In this document: positions 37,662 to 46,823 of the stretch, piece after piece
Numbering within the stretch: position 1 is the stretch's first letter
Layout: the number at the start of each line of letters is the position of its first letter
Assembly (NCBI RefSeq): GCF_900601905.1
Contig: NZ_UWFA01000383.1
Coordinates: 186,001 to 250,000, forward strand
Length of the DNA: 64,000 bases
Source of the DNA: Pseudomonas viridiflava
Lineage (GTDB): Bacteria; Pseudomonadota; Gammaproteobacteria; Pseudomonadales; Pseudomonadaceae
Direction: 5' to 3'
The notes under the pieces: model-generated
Told to the model about the DNA's origin: nothing
The model's database searches: none
Seen by the model: only the letters and a program-made list of their open reading frames with translations
Position numbers and translations under genes: made by a program

Positions 37662-40415
37662 TTACTCGGCGGTTTCATCGTTCTGATCCAGCACGCCACC
37701 GGTCTTGATCGCTGGCAGTTCGCGCAGCGTAGAGTTCAGCGCTGAACGTGGCAGCGGGTTGCTGGTGGTGGTCGACAGCTCCTGACGGAACGAGTTGGTC
37801 AGCTTGGCGTTCAGGCGGATGTCCTGGGACGACGAACCGACCGACAGGTTGAAGCTGTCCGCATCGACGATCCACTGCTTGCTCTTCTCGTCGAAGTAAG
37901 CCAGTGAGCGATCGTTGAGCTCGATGGTCACGCGCTTGCTCTCGCCTGGGTTGAGGAACACTTTCTTGTAGCCCTTGAGCTCCTTGAGTGCGCGTTCCAC
38001 TTTAGGGTTCTGCTGGCCCACGTACAGCTGCGCCACTTCCGAACCACCGACCTTGCCGGTGTTGGTCAGGTCAAACGAGACCTTGATCGGCGTATTGCCC
38101 ACAGCAACGCCAGGCGTCACGTTGATGTTGCTGTAACCGAAGGTGGTGTACGACAGGCCGTAGCCGAACGGGTAGAGCGGCTTGATGCCTTTCTTCTCGT
38201 AACCGCGATAGCCCAGGAACAGATCGTCCTTGTAGCTCATCTCTTCGAGAGAGTTGTCGTTGGCGAATTTCGGGAAGGTCTCGAAAATCGGGTTGTCTTC
38301 GATGTTGCGTTCGATACTGATCGGCAGCTTGCCCGACGGGTTGACCTTGCCGTACAGGATCTCGGCCAGTGCCTGACCGCCGTTCTGACCCGGGTAGAAG
38401 GCATGCAGTGCAACAGGAACCTGTTCGATCCAGTCGCTCATTTTCAGGCCAGTACCGCCGAACATCGTGACTACGGTCTTCGGATTGACCTTGGCGATGC
38501 TCTGGATCAGCTGGCTTTGATATTCCGGCAGTTCGAAGCTGTGGTCGAAACCTTCACCTTCGTATTCAGCGCTGTTACCCACGGCAACCACGACTGCGTC
38601 GTAAGCCGACAGGTCTTGAGGCGCGTTGAGCGATGCCCAGCTCATCTGCACACCGACCAGGCCGCCCATGGTCGACAGGTAACCGGCACGGCGCGAGTAC
38701 TCAAGCTTGATGTCGTAAGCCTTGCCTGCTTCCAGGTTTACCTTGGCGTATTCCGGGATGGTTGGCGGAATGCTGTTGCCAGGGATTGGCTTGCCTTCGC
38801 CGTTGTCGATGACTTTCTTGCCATTGACCCACAGACGGATTGCCCCGTCAGCACGAACCTTGAACACCTGTTCGCCACTGATGGTCGGTGTGATCTTGCC
38901 GCTGTAGCGGATCGAGGTCGACGAAGTGTCGCCGTTCAGCTGACCGGAGGTCGAGCCTTTGTTGGTGTACGGATCGGAGCTGCCGGTGTTGCTTTCGAAC
39001 GGCAGGTCGCTGTCGTTCGCCCAGTCCAGGTCGATCTGTTTTTCGGTACGGGTCACGGCCGCGTCACCTGACCAGTCGGCGTTGCTGAAGTACTCGGCGG
39101 TCAGGCCTTGAACGTCGTTGCCCTTGGTGTTGGTGCTGGACCACACGGTGGTGGTCGGGTCCAGCGACAGGCCATCGATGAACTCGACCTTGGCGCCCGG
39201 TGCCAGTTGCTGCAAGCCGCTCAGCTCGCTGATGTAGTGCGCCGCTTCAACGTTGGCGCTGCCGAAACCGGTCGGCGGTGCGTATTTGGCCAAGCTACCG
39301 ACCACTGCGATCTTCTTGACCTTCTGACGGTCCAGAGGCAGCAGGCTGTCCTGGTTCTTGAGCAACACGATGCCTTCACGGGCAGCGATCAGGGCAGTCT
39401 TGTTGCTGGTCGAGCTGTTCATGTTATGCACGGTCGACGGGGTCTTGCTGTCGAACTTGAACAGGTAAATCTGCTTGAGAATACGACGAACTTTCTCATC
39501 GATGGTCGCTGCGCTCAGCTCACCACTGTCCAGATGCGGCTTGAGCACGCTGCTGTTCATCTGGTAGCCCATCATGTCCAGGTCGGCACCGGCCTGAGCG
39601 GCTGGCAGACCATTGACGATGGCGTTGTAGTCGCTCTGGATGAAGCCCTGGAAGCCCCACTCACCCTTGAGAATATCGGTGAGCATGTGCTTGTTTTCGC
39701 AGGCGTATTCGCCGTTGATTTTCTGGAATGAGCACATCATCATCGCGACTTTACTGTTTTTCGATGCCGACTCGTAGGCAGGCAGCGACATTTCGCGCAA
39801 GACGCGCTCGCTCATGATCTGGTTCAGCTTGAAGCGACTGCTTTCCTGGTCATTGGCGGCAAAGTGCTTGGCGTTGGCCCAGACGCCACGCGACTGGATG
39901 CCATTGATCACGCCCGGTGCCAGGCTGGCACCCAGGAACGGATCTTCACCGGAGAGGTATTCGAATGCACGGCCGCCGTAAGGCATGCGGTACAGGGTGA
40001 TGCCGGGGCCGGTGACGAACTGATAGCCGCCAGTGGCGGTGTCATAGCCCAGCGCACGACCCAGGTCGATGGCGCGACGCGGGTTCCAGGTAGCGGCCAG
40101 GTTGGGGCCGGAAGGGTAAACCACGCCCTGGGCGTTGCCTTCGCTGGTGTAGCGCACACCGATACCGCCGTCGGTACCATGAATTTGCGGAACGCCGTAC
40201 TGGGTCAGTGGCTTGACGTCCCAGCCACCGATGCCGCCGATGTAGGCCAGCTTTTCTTCCATGGTCATCTTGGCCAGGGTTTTATCCGCAGCTTTTTCAG
40301 CGCGGCTCACCATGCCTTCGTCCAGCGCCGGGCTGGTGGCGGCATGGACCTGGGAGACGGCCAGTGCCAGCAAAGCCAGCGCTGACTTCGCGCCGATGAT
40401 TTTCCGTTTGTTCAT
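37662..40415 (-). CDS. Exported beta-glucosidase, GH3 family with PA14 domain
   Basis: A 917-residue glycoside hydrolase family 3 enzyme. It has a signal peptide (cleavage near VHAA), the N-terminal TIM-barrel with the probable nucleophile Asp in FIQSDYNAIV near residue 260, a (alpha/beta)6 domain interrupted by a PA14 carbohydrate-binding domain (LTAEYFSNADWSGD to about FKVRADGAIRLWVNGK), and a C-terminal fibronectin-like domain. It would hydrolyse beta-glucosides in the periplasm or outside the cell. The type II secretion operon nearby makes secretion plausible. The ATG at 40415 has CGGAGA upstream. Confidence 0.93.
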   Translation of the reverse strand: MNKRKIIGAKSALALLALAVSQVHAATSPALDEGMVSRAEKAADKTLAKMTMEEKLAYIGGIGGWDVKPLTQYGVPQIHGTDGGIGVRYTSEGNAQGVVYPSGPNLAATWNPRRAIDLGRALGYDTATGGYQFVTGPGITLYRMPYGGRAFEYLSGEDPFLGASLAPGVINGIQSRGVWANAKHFAANDQESSRFKLNQIMSERVLREMSLPAYESASKNSKVAMMMCSFQKINGEYACENKHMLTDILKGEWGFQGFIQSDYNAIVNGLPAAQAGADLDMMGYQMNSSVLKPHLDSGELSAATIDEKVRRILKQIYLFKFDSKTPSTVHNMNSSTSNKTALIAAREGIVLLKNQDSLLPLDRQKVKKIAVVGSLAKYAPPTGFGSANVEAAHYISELSGLQQLAPGAKVEFIDGLSLDPTTTVWSSTNTKGNDVQGLTAEYFSNADWSGDAAVTRTEKQIDLDWANDSDLPFESNTGSSDPYTNKGSTSGQLNGDTSSTSIRYSGKITPTISGEQVFKVRADGAIRLWVNGKKVIDNGEGKPIPGNSIPPTIPEYAKVNLEAGKAYDIKLEYSRRAGYLSTMGGLVGVQMSWASLNAPQDLSAYDAVVVAVGNSAEYEGEGFDHSFELPEYQSQLIQSIAKVNPKTVVTMFGGTGLKMSDWIEQVPVALHAFYPGQNGGQALAEILYGKVNPSGKLPISIERNIEDNPIFETFPKFANDNSLEEMSYKDDLFLGYRGYEKKGIKPLYPFGYGLSYTTFGYSNINVTPGVAVGNTPIKVSFDLTNTGKVGGSEVAQLYVGQQNPKVERALKELKGYKKVFLNPGESKRVTIELNDRSLAYFDEKSKQWIVDADSFNLSVGSSSQDIRLNAKLTNSFRQELSTTTSNPLPRSALNSTLRELPAIKTGGVLDQNDETAE

Positions 40416-40890
40416 GTGTATCTCCGACAACTGTCATTAAATAGTCATGCGTTGCTAAGTTATTTGATCGCTCAATAACTTTCGTTCAGGCAATAGCGTG
40501 CCCGTTTCGCAACTTTCAAGCCGATGGCTTATTGCAATAGTTGGTGTTTTAAAGCGGATTTATATTATAAAAATTCTGGTTTTTGACACTTGTGAGTGAC
40601 ATCAAAATGATGTTGCGTGATGGCACTTTGAATCGCATTGGCGAGCTAATTAAGACAATTCTTGAGGCAATAAGTCAAACAAAAGCTCACTTTTGCATGA
40701 TTTTTGCCTTTTTCACCCCGGTTCTTGAACTATCGCTAAACCTACTGGTCGATTGGTTTAAGAATTTTCAGCGGTCCTTGTCCTCAACCGTCGGGGCTGG
40801 GCTGAAGCTTCCGTTAGTTGCCTGAGCTGTCTTGATTTTATTCAGGGCTTTTTTTGGGGCTATTCCTTATTTTGTGAAGTGGAGTTTTTT
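40416..40890. other. A/T-rich divergent intergenic region, with possible small RNA
   Basis: About 475 bases, more A/T-rich than the rest of the window. On the plus strand TTGACA at 40583-40588 and AATGAT at 40606-40611 are 17 bases apart. Near 40820-40853 an imperfect stem, GCCTGA and TCAGGGC, is followed by seven T. A transcript of about 230 bases between them is possible. An 80-codon open frame here has low coding quality. The gap also holds the promoters of the GH3 gene and the small exported protein. Confidence 0.4.
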
Positions 40891-41130
40891 ATGAAGTTGC
40901 CTCTGATGGGTGCAGGTCTGGTATTGGGTTTTGCTCTTTGCGGTTCCGCGTTCGCCGCTGAAGCCACCGATGCCGACGCTAAGTCCGGCGCCAGTGACTC
41001 CGAAGTCTTGACCCAGACCACCGACGCCAAAGTCGTGAAAAAACAGCAAGCCCAAAAGGCTTCCGAGAACACCAAGGGCGGCCGTCCGCTGAGCGAAGCG
41101 CAAAAAAATTCGCAGAAAACCTCGAACTGA
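40891..41130 (+). CDS. Small exported protein upstream of the type II secretion operon
   Basis: A 79-residue protein with a signal peptide ending in AFAA (residue 23); the rest is hydrophilic, rich in Lys, Asp, Ser and Gln, and probably disordered. The ATG at 40891 has GGAG upstream. It lies about 100 bases before gspE. No family recognised. It could be secreted by the neighbouring system. Confidence 0.72.
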   Translation: MKLPLMGAGLVLGFALCGSAFAAEATDADAKSGASDSEVLTQTTDAKVVKKQQAQKASENTKGGRPLSEAQKNSQKTSN

Positions 41131-41229
41131 GGGTCTAACGTTTTTTGCGTCGCAGGCAGCCAAGGAGCTCAAACTTCCCTGGCTGCGCTGTGAGCCTTGC
41201 TCCTTCGATCTGTACAGATTTTTATCACC

Positions 41230-42978
41230 ATGCAATCAGCCCCCGTCGATACCTCCCGTTTGCAGATTCCCGATGCCGAGCAAGTCTGTGCCTGGCTGAT
41301 GGAAAATGCCGGTTTGAAGACCGTCGATCTGGAACGTGCGCGCCGTTTGTCGCAAGAGTCCTCCGCACAGGAGGGTCAGGCATCGCAAGCCACCGAACTG
41401 TTGGGCTTGCTGACGCGCCTGGGGCTGGTCTCCGAATTCGAGCTGGCACGCGCCTGGTCTGCATTGCTGAATGCGCCCCTGGTATTGGCCGACGCAGCTC
41501 CTCCCTTGCTTGATCCGCTGCCGCCGTTGACCGAGCGCTTCCTTCGCCACTATCAGCTAGTGCCGATCGGCTGGAGTCAGGGCGGCTTGCGGGTGCTGGC
41601 CGCCAACCCGAATCTGCTTTATCCGTTTCAGGCGGTGGCCTACGCCTGTGACGTACCGGTGTGGCTGTCGATCGGTCCGCGCAATGAAGTTGAAACCCTG
41701 ATTGAGCGTTATTACGGCCAGGGTCGTTCGGCCATGGGCACCTTGATCGAAAACCTGGACGAAGAGGGCGGTGCCCTGGAGGACATCGAGCATCTCAAGG
41801 ACATGGCTTCCGAAGCGCCGGTCATTCGCCTGGTCAACCTGATCCTGCAGCGGGCGGTCGAGCACCGTGCTTCGGACATTCACATCGAGCCCTTTGAAAG
41901 CCAGCTCAAGGTGCGCTATCGCATCGATGGCGTGCTGCACGAAGCCGAAGCGCCGCCGTCCAGTTCATCCGCTGCGGTGATTTCCCGGGTCAAGATCATG
42001 GCCCGGCTGGACATCGCCGAGCGCCGCTTGCCCCAGGACGGGCGGATCATGCTGCGTATCCAGGGCAAAGAACTGGACCTGCGGGTGTCCACGGTGCCTA
42101 CCAGTTTCGGCGAATCAGTGGTGATGCGTCTGCTGGACCGGCAGACCATCAACTTCGATTTCCCGAGCCTGGGTTTTGACGGCGGGCGTCTGGATGAATT
42201 TCTCGAAGTGCTGGAGCGGCCCCACGGCATTCTGCTGGTCACCGGGCCGACCGGCTCGGGCAAGACCACTACTCTGTATACGGCGTTGTCGCGGCTCAAC
42301 ACCGCCGAGCGCAAGATCATTACCGTTGAAGACCCGGTCGAGTATCAGCTCGAAGGCATCAACCAGATTCAGGTCAAGCCTTCCATCGGCCTGGATTTCG
42401 CCGGGGCGCTGCGCTCCATCGTGCGTCAGGATCCGGACGTGATCATGATCGGCGAGATGCGCGACCTTGAAACCTGTCGCATCGCCATCCAGTCTTCTCT
42501 GACCGGTCACCTGGTGCTCTCGACCCTGCACACCAACAGCGCGGCGGCGAGTATTACCCGTCTGCTGGACATGGGCGTCGAAAGTTACCTGATCGCCTCG
42601 ACGGTCAACGGCATCCTGGCCCAGCGCCTGGTGCGGCGTCTGGATCCGCAAACTCGCGAAGCCTTCGAAGCGCCGCCTGAACTGATCGCGGAACACGGGC
42701 TGGATCGTTTTACTGACCAGCGCCCGATCATGCTCTATCGACCGCGGGCCGATGCGCCCGGCGGAGGCTATCGCGGGCGAAGTGCAATCACCGAATTGCT
42801 GGTGATGAACGAAGAACTGCGTAGCCTGCTGATGCGCCACGCTGATGCCTCGACACTTGAACAGGCGGCCCGTCGCGGCGGCCTGCGCACCCTGCACGAA
42901 GAAGGCCTGCGCCAGGCCGTTGCCGGAGTGACGTCCCTTGAAGAAGTGCTGCGTGTCACTCGCGGGGACGGTGTGTGA
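41230..42978 (+). CDS. gspE: Type II secretion ATPase GspE
   Basis: A 582-residue secretion ATPase. The Walker A GPTGSGKTTTLY lies near residue 340, followed by the Asp box VEDPVEYQ, Walker B VIMIGEMRD and the His box LSTLHTNSA. It powers pseudopilus assembly in the cytoplasm. Between RLVRRLDPQ and GYRGRSAITELL there are no cysteines, so the four-cysteine zinc motif found in many GspE proteins is absent. The ATG at 41230 is followed by an N1 domain typical of GspE. The stop overlaps the gspF start. Confidence 0.95.
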   Translation: MQSAPVDTSRLQIPDAEQVCAWLMENAGLKTVDLERARRLSQESSAQEGQASQATELLGLLTRLGLVSEFELARAWSALLNAPLVLADAAPPLLDPLPPLTERFLRHYQLVPIGWSQGGLRVLAANPNLLYPFQAVAYACDVPVWLSIGPRNEVETLIERYYGQGRSAMGTLIENLDEEGGALEDIEHLKDMASEAPVIRLVNLILQRAVEHRASDIHIEPFESQLKVRYRIDGVLHEAEAPPSSSSAAVISRVKIMARLDIAERRLPQDGRIMLRIQGKELDLRVSTVPTSFGESVVMRLLDRQTINFDFPSLGFDGGRLDEFLEVLERPHGILLVTGPTGSGKTTTLYTALSRLNTAERKIITVEDPVEYQLEGINQIQVKPSIGLDFAGALRSIVRQDPDVIMIGEMRDLETCRIAIQSSLTGHLVLSTLHTNSAAASITRLLDMGVESYLIASTVNGILAQRLVRRLDPQTREAFEAPPELIAEHGLDRFTDQRPIMLYRPRADAPGGGYRGRSAITELLVMNEELRSLLMRHADASTLEQAARRGGLRTLHEEGLRQAVAGVTSLEEVLRVTRGDGV

Positions 42979-44177
42979 GACAGTTCAAATTTCGCGCGCT
43001 GGACAGCCAGGGCGTGGCGCAGAACGGCACGCTGGAGGCCAAGGATCAGGACACTGCAGTGGCCGTGTTGCAAAAACGCGGCCTGCTGGTTTTGCACATC
43101 GATGCAGCTGGCCTGGGTGGCCTGCGCAATGCGCTGGGGCGCGGCATGCTCAACGGCGCGGCGCTGGTCAGCTTTACGCAACAACTGGCGACCCTGTTGG
43201 GGGCCGGTCAGCCGCTGGAGCGCTCACTGGGGATTTTGCTCAAGCAACCCGGCCAGCCGCAGACCCGTGCGCTGATCGAGCGGATTCGCGAACAGGTCAA
43301 GGCCGGCAAACCTCTGTCCGCAGCGCTGGAAGAAGAGGGCAGCCAGTTTTCCTCTCTTTATATAAGCATGGTCCGGGCGGGCGAAGCGGGCGGCGCGCTG
43401 GAAAGCACCTTGCGCCAGCTCAGCGATTACCTGGAGCGCAGCCAATTGCTGCGTGGCGAAGTCATCAACGCGCTGATCTATCCGGCCTTTCTGGTTGTCG
43501 GTGTGCTCGGCTCGCTGGCGTTGCTGCTGGCCTACGTGGTGCCGCAGTTCGTGCCGATCTTCAAAGACCTTGGCGTGCCAATCCCGCTGATCACCGAGGT
43601 GATTCTCAACCTCGGGGAGTTTCTCAGCGCTTATGGCCTGGCGGTGCTGGTCGGGCTCATTGCTCTGATCTGGGGCCTGGCCCTGCGCAGGCGTGACCCC
43701 AAGCGTCGCGAGCGCCACGATCGGCGCCTGCTGGGCATCCGCATCATCGGCCCGCTGCTGCAACGCATCGAGGCCGCACGCCTGGCCCGCACCCTGGGCA
43801 CGTTGCTCAATAACGGCGTGGCGTTATTGCAGGCATTGGTCATCGCCCGTCAGGTGTGCACTAACCGCGCATTGCAGGCGCAGGTTGCCCAGGCGGCCGA
43901 GTCGGTCAAGGGCGGCGGAACGCTGGCCAGTGCCTTCGGCGCCCAGCCATTGCTGCCGGATCTGGCCCTGCAAATGATTGAAGTCGGCGAACAGGCCGGT
44001 GAACTGGACAGCATGCTGCTCAAGGTCGCCGATGTATTCGACGTGGAGGCCAAGCGCGGCATCGACCGCATGCTGGCTGCACTGGTGCCCGCGCTGACGG
44101 TGGTCATGGCGGCCATGGTGGCGGTGATCATGCTGGCGATCATGCTGCCGCTGATGAGCCTGACCAGCAATATTTGA
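42975..44177 (+). CDS. gspF: Type II secretion inner-membrane platform GspF
   Basis: A 400-residue GspF with two T2SSF domains, the first around FTQQLATLLGAGQPLERSL near residue 70 and the second near residue 270, and three membrane segments. It forms the inner-membrane platform that GspE acts on. The start is GTG at 42975, overlapping the gspE stop. Confidence 0.95.
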   Translation: MRQFKFRALDSQGVAQNGTLEAKDQDTAVAVLQKRGLLVLHIDAAGLGGLRNALGRGMLNGAALVSFTQQLATLLGAGQPLERSLGILLKQPGQPQTRALIERIREQVKAGKPLSAALEEEGSQFSSLYISMVRAGEAGGALESTLRQLSDYLERSQLLRGEVINALIYPAFLVVGVLGSLALLLAYVVPQFVPIFKDLGVPIPLITEVILNLGEFLSAYGLAVLVGLIALIWGLALRRRDPKRRERHDRRLLGIRIIGPLLQRIEAARLARTLGTLLNNGVALLQALVIARQVCTNRALQAQVAQAAESVKGGGTLASAFGAQPLLPDLALQMIEVGEQAGELDSMLLKVADVFDVEAKRGIDRMLAALVPALTVVMAAMVAVIMLAIMLPLMSLTSNI

Positions 44178-44201
44178 ATTCTTCAAAGAGGAACCACCCT
44201 G

Positions 44202-44633
44202 ATGAGTTTTAGCCGTAATCGCTTCAAACCTGCCCGCCGCCAGAACGGTTTTACCCTGCTGGAAATGCTCGCCGTCATCGTCCTGCTGGGCATCGTCGCG
44301 ACCATCGTGGTGCGCCAGGTCGGTGGCAACGTCGACAAAGGTAAATACGGCGCAGGCAAGGCGCAGCTGGCGAGCCTGAGCATGAAGGTCGAAAGCTACG
44401 CGCTGGACGTCGGTGCGCCACCGAAAACCCTGCAGCAGTTGGTGGAAAAATCCGGCAATGCGAGCGGTTGGGCAGGCCCTTATGCCAAACCTTCGGACCT
44501 CAAGGATCCGTTTGGTCACGCCTTTGGTTATCGCTTTCCGGGTCAGCACGGCACCTTTGACCTGATTTTCCTTGGGCAGGACGGTCAGCCCGGTGGCGAA
44601 GGTTACAGCGCCGATCTGGGCAACTGGGAATAA
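44202..44633 (+). CDS. gspG: Major pseudopilin GspG
   Basis: A 143-residue pseudopilin. The prepilin peptidase cleavage site is Gly before FTLLEMLAVIV, with the conserved Glu at position 5 of the mature protein, followed by a hydrophobic helix and the GspG C-terminal fold ending in a SADLGNWE stretch. It is the main subunit of the pseudopilus. PilD/GspO is not encoded in the window. A GAGG site lies before the ATG. Confidence 0.95.
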   Translation: MSFSRNRFKPARRQNGFTLLEMLAVIVLLGIVATIVVRQVGGNVDKGKYGAGKAQLASLSMKVESYALDVGAPPKTLQQLVEKSGNASGWAGPYAKPSDLKDPFGHAFGYRFPGQHGTFDLIFLGQDGQPGGEGYSADLGNWE

Positions 44634-44642
44634 GCCATCGCC

Positions 44643-45080
44643 ATGAACATGCCTGCTGCCAGCCGTGGATTTACCCTGATGGAAATGTTGGTGGTCATCG
44701 TGTTGATGAGTATCGCCATTGGCCTGGTGGGTTTCGGTCTGCAACAAGGGCTCAGTGCCGCCAAGGAGCGTCAGGCGGTGGGGCAAATGGTCAATGCGTT
44801 ACGCGCCACACGGGTCAAGGCGATTGTCACCGGTCAGCCAGCACGCACGGTATTTGACCTGCGCAAACAGGCGTTCCAGGCACCGGGGCAACGTATTCAC
44901 CATTGGCCAGCCGGGATGCAGGTGACCATGCAGACTGCTGCCGAAATGGGCTCCACTGTGGAGTTCTACCCGGACGGCGGATCCACTGGCGGCAATCTGA
45001 TGCTGGTCAATGGTGATCGGCGCTGGCGTATAGACATCGGCTGGCTGACCGGCAGCGTGCAATCGAAGGCGCTGCAATGA
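44643..45080 (+). CDS. gspH: Minor pseudopilin GspH
   Basis: A 145-residue pseudopilin with the RG/FTLMEMLVVIV cleavage site near residue 10 and a beta-rich C-terminal domain. It is a minor pseudopilin near the tip. The stop codon overlaps the gspI start by four bases. Confidence 0.9.
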   Translation: MNMPAASRGFTLMEMLVVIVLMSIAIGLVGFGLQQGLSAAKERQAVGQMVNALRATRVKAIVTGQPARTVFDLRKQAFQAPGQRIHHWPAGMQVTMQTAAEMGSTVEFYPDGGSTGGNLMLVNGDRRWRIDIGWLTGSVQSKALQ

Positions 45081-45454
45081 GTGCCTCAGGCCAATCGGGC
45101 TTCACCCTGCTGGAAATGCTCGCCGCCCTGACGGTCATGGCGGTGTGCAGCAGCGTATTACTGGTGGCGTTCGGGCAGAGCGCGCGTTCGCTGCAACAGG
45201 TATCGCGCACTGACCGATTAACCCACGCCGCGCGCACGATCATGGATCAGGAAGCCTCCGGCCCGTTGCAAAGCGGCACACGGCAAGGCGTGCTGGCGGG
45301 CGAAATCGACTGGCGGCTGGACGTTCAGCAACAAGCGACGCAGATCGGCCAGCCACGAATGTTTCGCCTCGACCTGACGGTCAGTGAAGCGCAGCGCAAA
45401 GCACATTTCAGCACCCTGAAATTACGTGGCGCGACTGACAAGGCGGGCTCTTGA
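45077..45454 (+). CDS. gspI: Minor pseudopilin GspI
   Basis: A 125-residue minor pseudopilin with the SG/FTLLEMLAALTV cleavage motif near its N-terminus. With GspJ and GspK it forms the pseudopilus tip. The start and stop both overlap the neighbours, indicating tight coupling. Confidence 0.9.
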   Translation: MSASGQSGFTLLEMLAALTVMAVCSSVLLVAFGQSARSLQQVSRTDRLTHAARTIMDQEASGPLQSGTRQGVLAGEIDWRLDVQQQATQIGQPRMFRLDLTVSEAQRKAHFSTLKLRGATDKAGS

Positions 45455-46089
45455 GACGCATCAGCGGGCACCAGCGCGGCTTCACGCTGCTGGAAATCAT
45501 GCTGGTGCTCAGCTTGCTGGGCGTGCTGCTGACTCTGGTGGGTGGCGCCTTGCTGGGGGCCAATCGGGCAGTGCTCAAGGCGCAGCGCTACACCATGAGC
45601 CTGGATGAAATGCGTGCCGCGCAGACATTCCTGCGCAGCTCCATTGCTCAGGCGCTGCCGCTGGACACGTCCGAAGACGACAGCGAAACCAGCGGGTTTT
45701 TTGAAGGTTCGGCCCAGCGTCTGCAGTTTGTCTCAACGCTGCCTGGTGAGCTGGGCGGCGGTATTCAGCGCCACACGCTGCGACTGAGCGGCCCCGAGGG
45801 TCGGCGTCAACTGCAAGTGGCGTTCGAGCAGATCCAGACCGACGCCAACGGCACGGTGCTCAAACCCTGGGGTGAGCCACAGGTGTTGCTCAACAATGTG
45901 GAGCAATTGAATTTCAGCTATCAGGGCATGACGCCCAAGGGTCAGCCCACCGGATGGCTCAGTGACTGGCCTTGGCCGACGCGGCTGCCCAAGGCGGTGC
46001 GCATCGACGCCAAGGTGAAAGGCGCGGTTCAGTGGCTGCCCGAAGTAGTGGCGTTGCGTCTGGATCTGTCCGGCGGAGCAGGGGGCTGA
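45451..46089 (+). CDS. gspJ: Minor pseudopilin GspJ
   Basis: A 212-residue minor pseudopilin with the RG/FTLLEIMLVLSLLG cleavage motif. The start is TTG at 45451, overlapping the gspI stop; the next candidate start would cut into the prepilin motif. The stop shares one base with the gspK start. Confidence 0.9.
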   Translation: MRRISGHQRGFTLLEIMLVLSLLGVLLTLVGGALLGANRAVLKAQRYTMSLDEMRAAQTFLRSSIAQALPLDTSEDDSETSGFFEGSAQRLQFVSTLPGELGGGIQRHTLRLSGPEGRRQLQVAFEQIQTDANGTVLKPWGEPQVLLNNVEQLNFSYQGMTPKGQPTGWLSDWPWPTRLPKAVRIDAKVKGAVQWLPEVVALRLDLSGGAGG

Positions 46090-46823
46090 TGGCGCGCTTT
46101 CCTGAACAGCAGCGCGGTGTCGCGCTGCTGTTGGTGTTGTGGGCGCTGGCTTTGCTCAGCGTGTTGCTGGGCGGGCTGGCCGCGTGGGTGCAACTGGAAA
46201 GTCGCCAGGCCTTGTGGCAGCGGCAACACACCCAGGCGCTGCTGGCTGCCGAAGCCGGTTTAAACCTGGCAGTGCAAGGCCTGAGCGACCCGCAGCAGCG
46301 TAAACGCTGGGTCGCTGATGGTCGCCCGGTGGTGTTGCGTTTTGACGATGCGCAATTGCGCGTCAGCGTGCGCAGTGAACGCGGCAAGCTGGACTTGAAC
46401 AGCGCACCGGCCAGCGACATCGCGCGTCTGGCCCAGGCCTGCGGCGCAACCCGGGACCAGGCGACCGCCCTGGCCCAATTGATTGAAGGGCGTCGCGGCG
46501 CAGATTCGGCGCCGCTGCGGGTGATTGAAGAAGTTCGCCAGCTGCCCGGTATGAGCCAAGCGCTGTACAGCCAGCTGTTGCCGCAAGTGACGCTGTGGAG
46601 TGGTCTTGATCGACCGGATCCGGCGTTTGCTTCGGCGCTGTTGCGCCGGGCCCTGAACCTGCCGAACCAAAGCGCTGTCGGCGCCGATCCTGGCGAAGTG
46701 CTGGTGATCGAGAGTCATGCACAACGGCCCGGCGGTTTTCATGCCGAGCTGCAAACCACTGTCTTATTGAGCCCATCGGAGGGAAGCGCACAGCCGTATC
46801 GGGTGCTGCGTTGGCAAGAATGA
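46089..46823 (+). CDS. gspK: Minor pseudopilin GspK
   Basis: A 244-residue pseudopilin. The site RG/VALLLVLWALAL lacks the Glu at position 5, as is normal for GspK. The C-terminal region contains the DLNSAPASDIARLAQAC helix-hairpin-helix-like stretch. It caps the pseudopilus tip. The stop overlaps the gspL start (ATGA). Confidence 0.93.
   Translation: MARFPEQQRGVALLLVLWALALLSVLLGGLAAWVQLESRQALWQRQHTQALLAAEAGLNLAVQGLSDPQQRKRWVADGRPVVLRFDDAQLRVSVRSERGKLDLNSAPASDIARLAQACGATRDQATALAQLIEGRRGADSAPLRVIEEVRQLPGMSQALYSQLLPQVTLWSGLDRPDPAFASALLRRALNLPNQSAVGADPGEVLVIESHAQRPGGFHAELQTTVLLSPSEGSAQPYRVLRWQE

Noticed and set aside
40583..40825. An 80-codon open frame in the A/T-rich gap
   Set aside because: No clear ribosome-binding site, a start overlapping a promoter-like element, and no family resemblance.
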